From an uncultured Bacteroidales bacterium (GTDB taxonomy: Bacteria > Bacteroidota > Bacteroidia > Bacteroidales > Paludibacteraceae), in contig CACXCA010000054.1 in assembly GCA_902766045.1 (NCBI GenBank), positions 1 to 39,326 on the forward strand: a stretch of DNA of 39,326 bases, read 5' to 3'. The notes below the pieces were generated by a model. The model did no database searches. It was not told where the DNA came from and saw only the letters and a program-made list of their open reading frames with translations. Below are positions 39,215 through 39,326 of this stretch, one piece after another. Position 1 is the first letter of the stretch, and each line of letters opens with the position of its first letter. The position numbers and the translations under genes are program-made.

Positions 39215-39326
39215 ATGAATAAAATGTCCAACATCTTCCTCTCCCGCATCACCAACACCCACGTTCCGTGTGAAAACGATGGGTATCCCTTCTCCATCCC
39301 TGCGATAAAAGCGCTGAAAACCATGG
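39215..39326 (+). CDS. 5' end of a predicted ATPase gene (COG3910-like), cut by the window edge
   Basis: The frame from ATG at 39215 is open to the end of the window (37 codons): MNKMSNIFLSRITNTHVPCE and then DGYPFSIPAIKAL. This resembles the N-terminus of ABC/SMC-related predicted ATPases, where such a start precedes the P-loop strand. An in-frame ATG at 39224 is an alternative start. Too little is visible to be sure. Confidence 0.45.
   Translation, partial: MNKMSNIFLSRITNTHVPCENDGYPFSIPAIKALKTM

Overview
The window is a piece of a Bacteroidales chromosome, probably Prevotella-like or from a related gut or rumen lineage. Three things point there: promoters of the Bacteroidetes primary-sigma form (TTTG, 19-21 bases, TAnnTTTG), the absence of Shine-Dalgarno-like leaders, and the gene content. 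That content includes cellulases with type IX secretion (T9SS) C-terminal sorting domains, a BspA-type leucine-rich-repeat protein, a C10 (streptopain-like) protease and a SusC-like plug domain. Genus and species cannot be fixed from the sequence alone. No rRNA, tRNA or CRISPR array was seen.

Layout. 1-8.3 kb: the 3' end of a secreted GH8 glycanase, a CotH/lamin-tail surface protein, a TMEM43-like membrane protein followed closely by a HerA-like ATPase, then a hotdog thioesterase and NudC on the minus strand. 8.5-10.7 kb: a lipoprotein and a C10 protease, each split by a -1 frame change at a homopolymer. 10.8-16.1 kb: core metabolism (serC-serA and a GTP-type PEP carboxykinase) around a stand-alone TonB-plug protein. 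16.1-22.7 kb: accessory genes, namely an orphan MNT nucleotidyltransferase with a 16-codon HepT stub, a small XRE-type regulator behind an attenuator-like leader, a membrane protein plus UDG-like protein pair, two tandem DUF1016 nucleases that contain palindromes inside their reading frames, and an unknown membrane protein. 22.8-27.2 kb: a BspA-like protein with a coupled 50-residue gene, then an AAA/DUF4143 ATPase broken by two stop codons. 27.3-32.5 kb: a lipoprotein, a GH9 cellulase with T9SS domain, an unknown membrane protein and a beta-lactamase-fold hydrolase. 32.5-39.3 kb: a defence-island-like stretch with an intact ATPase_2/DUF234 protein, remnants of several AAA/DUF4143 ATPases, a RhuM remnant, and a compact McrB-McrC-phospholipase D operon.

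The most unusual pattern is in the last region and at 25.9 kb. Intact or broken AAA ATPase genes are each preceded, within about 15 bases of the start codon or of the surviving fragment, by two or three tandem copies of a short operator-like repeat. The repeat sequence differs at each locus, but the period is 33 bp in three cases (39-40 and 52 bp in the others). Some loci keep only the array plus a C-terminal stub, and one keeps the array plus an N-terminal stub. This looks like a cassette family (gene-specific iterated operator plus ATPase/nuclease-like protein) undergoing turnover. Other notable items are the mutually exclusive hairpins ahead of the XRE gene, the in-frame palindromic insertions in both DUF1016 genes, and a family of dispersed perfect palindromes centred on GACGCACGGCCGTGCGTC.

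All functional calls rest on reading motifs by eye. No database search was run.
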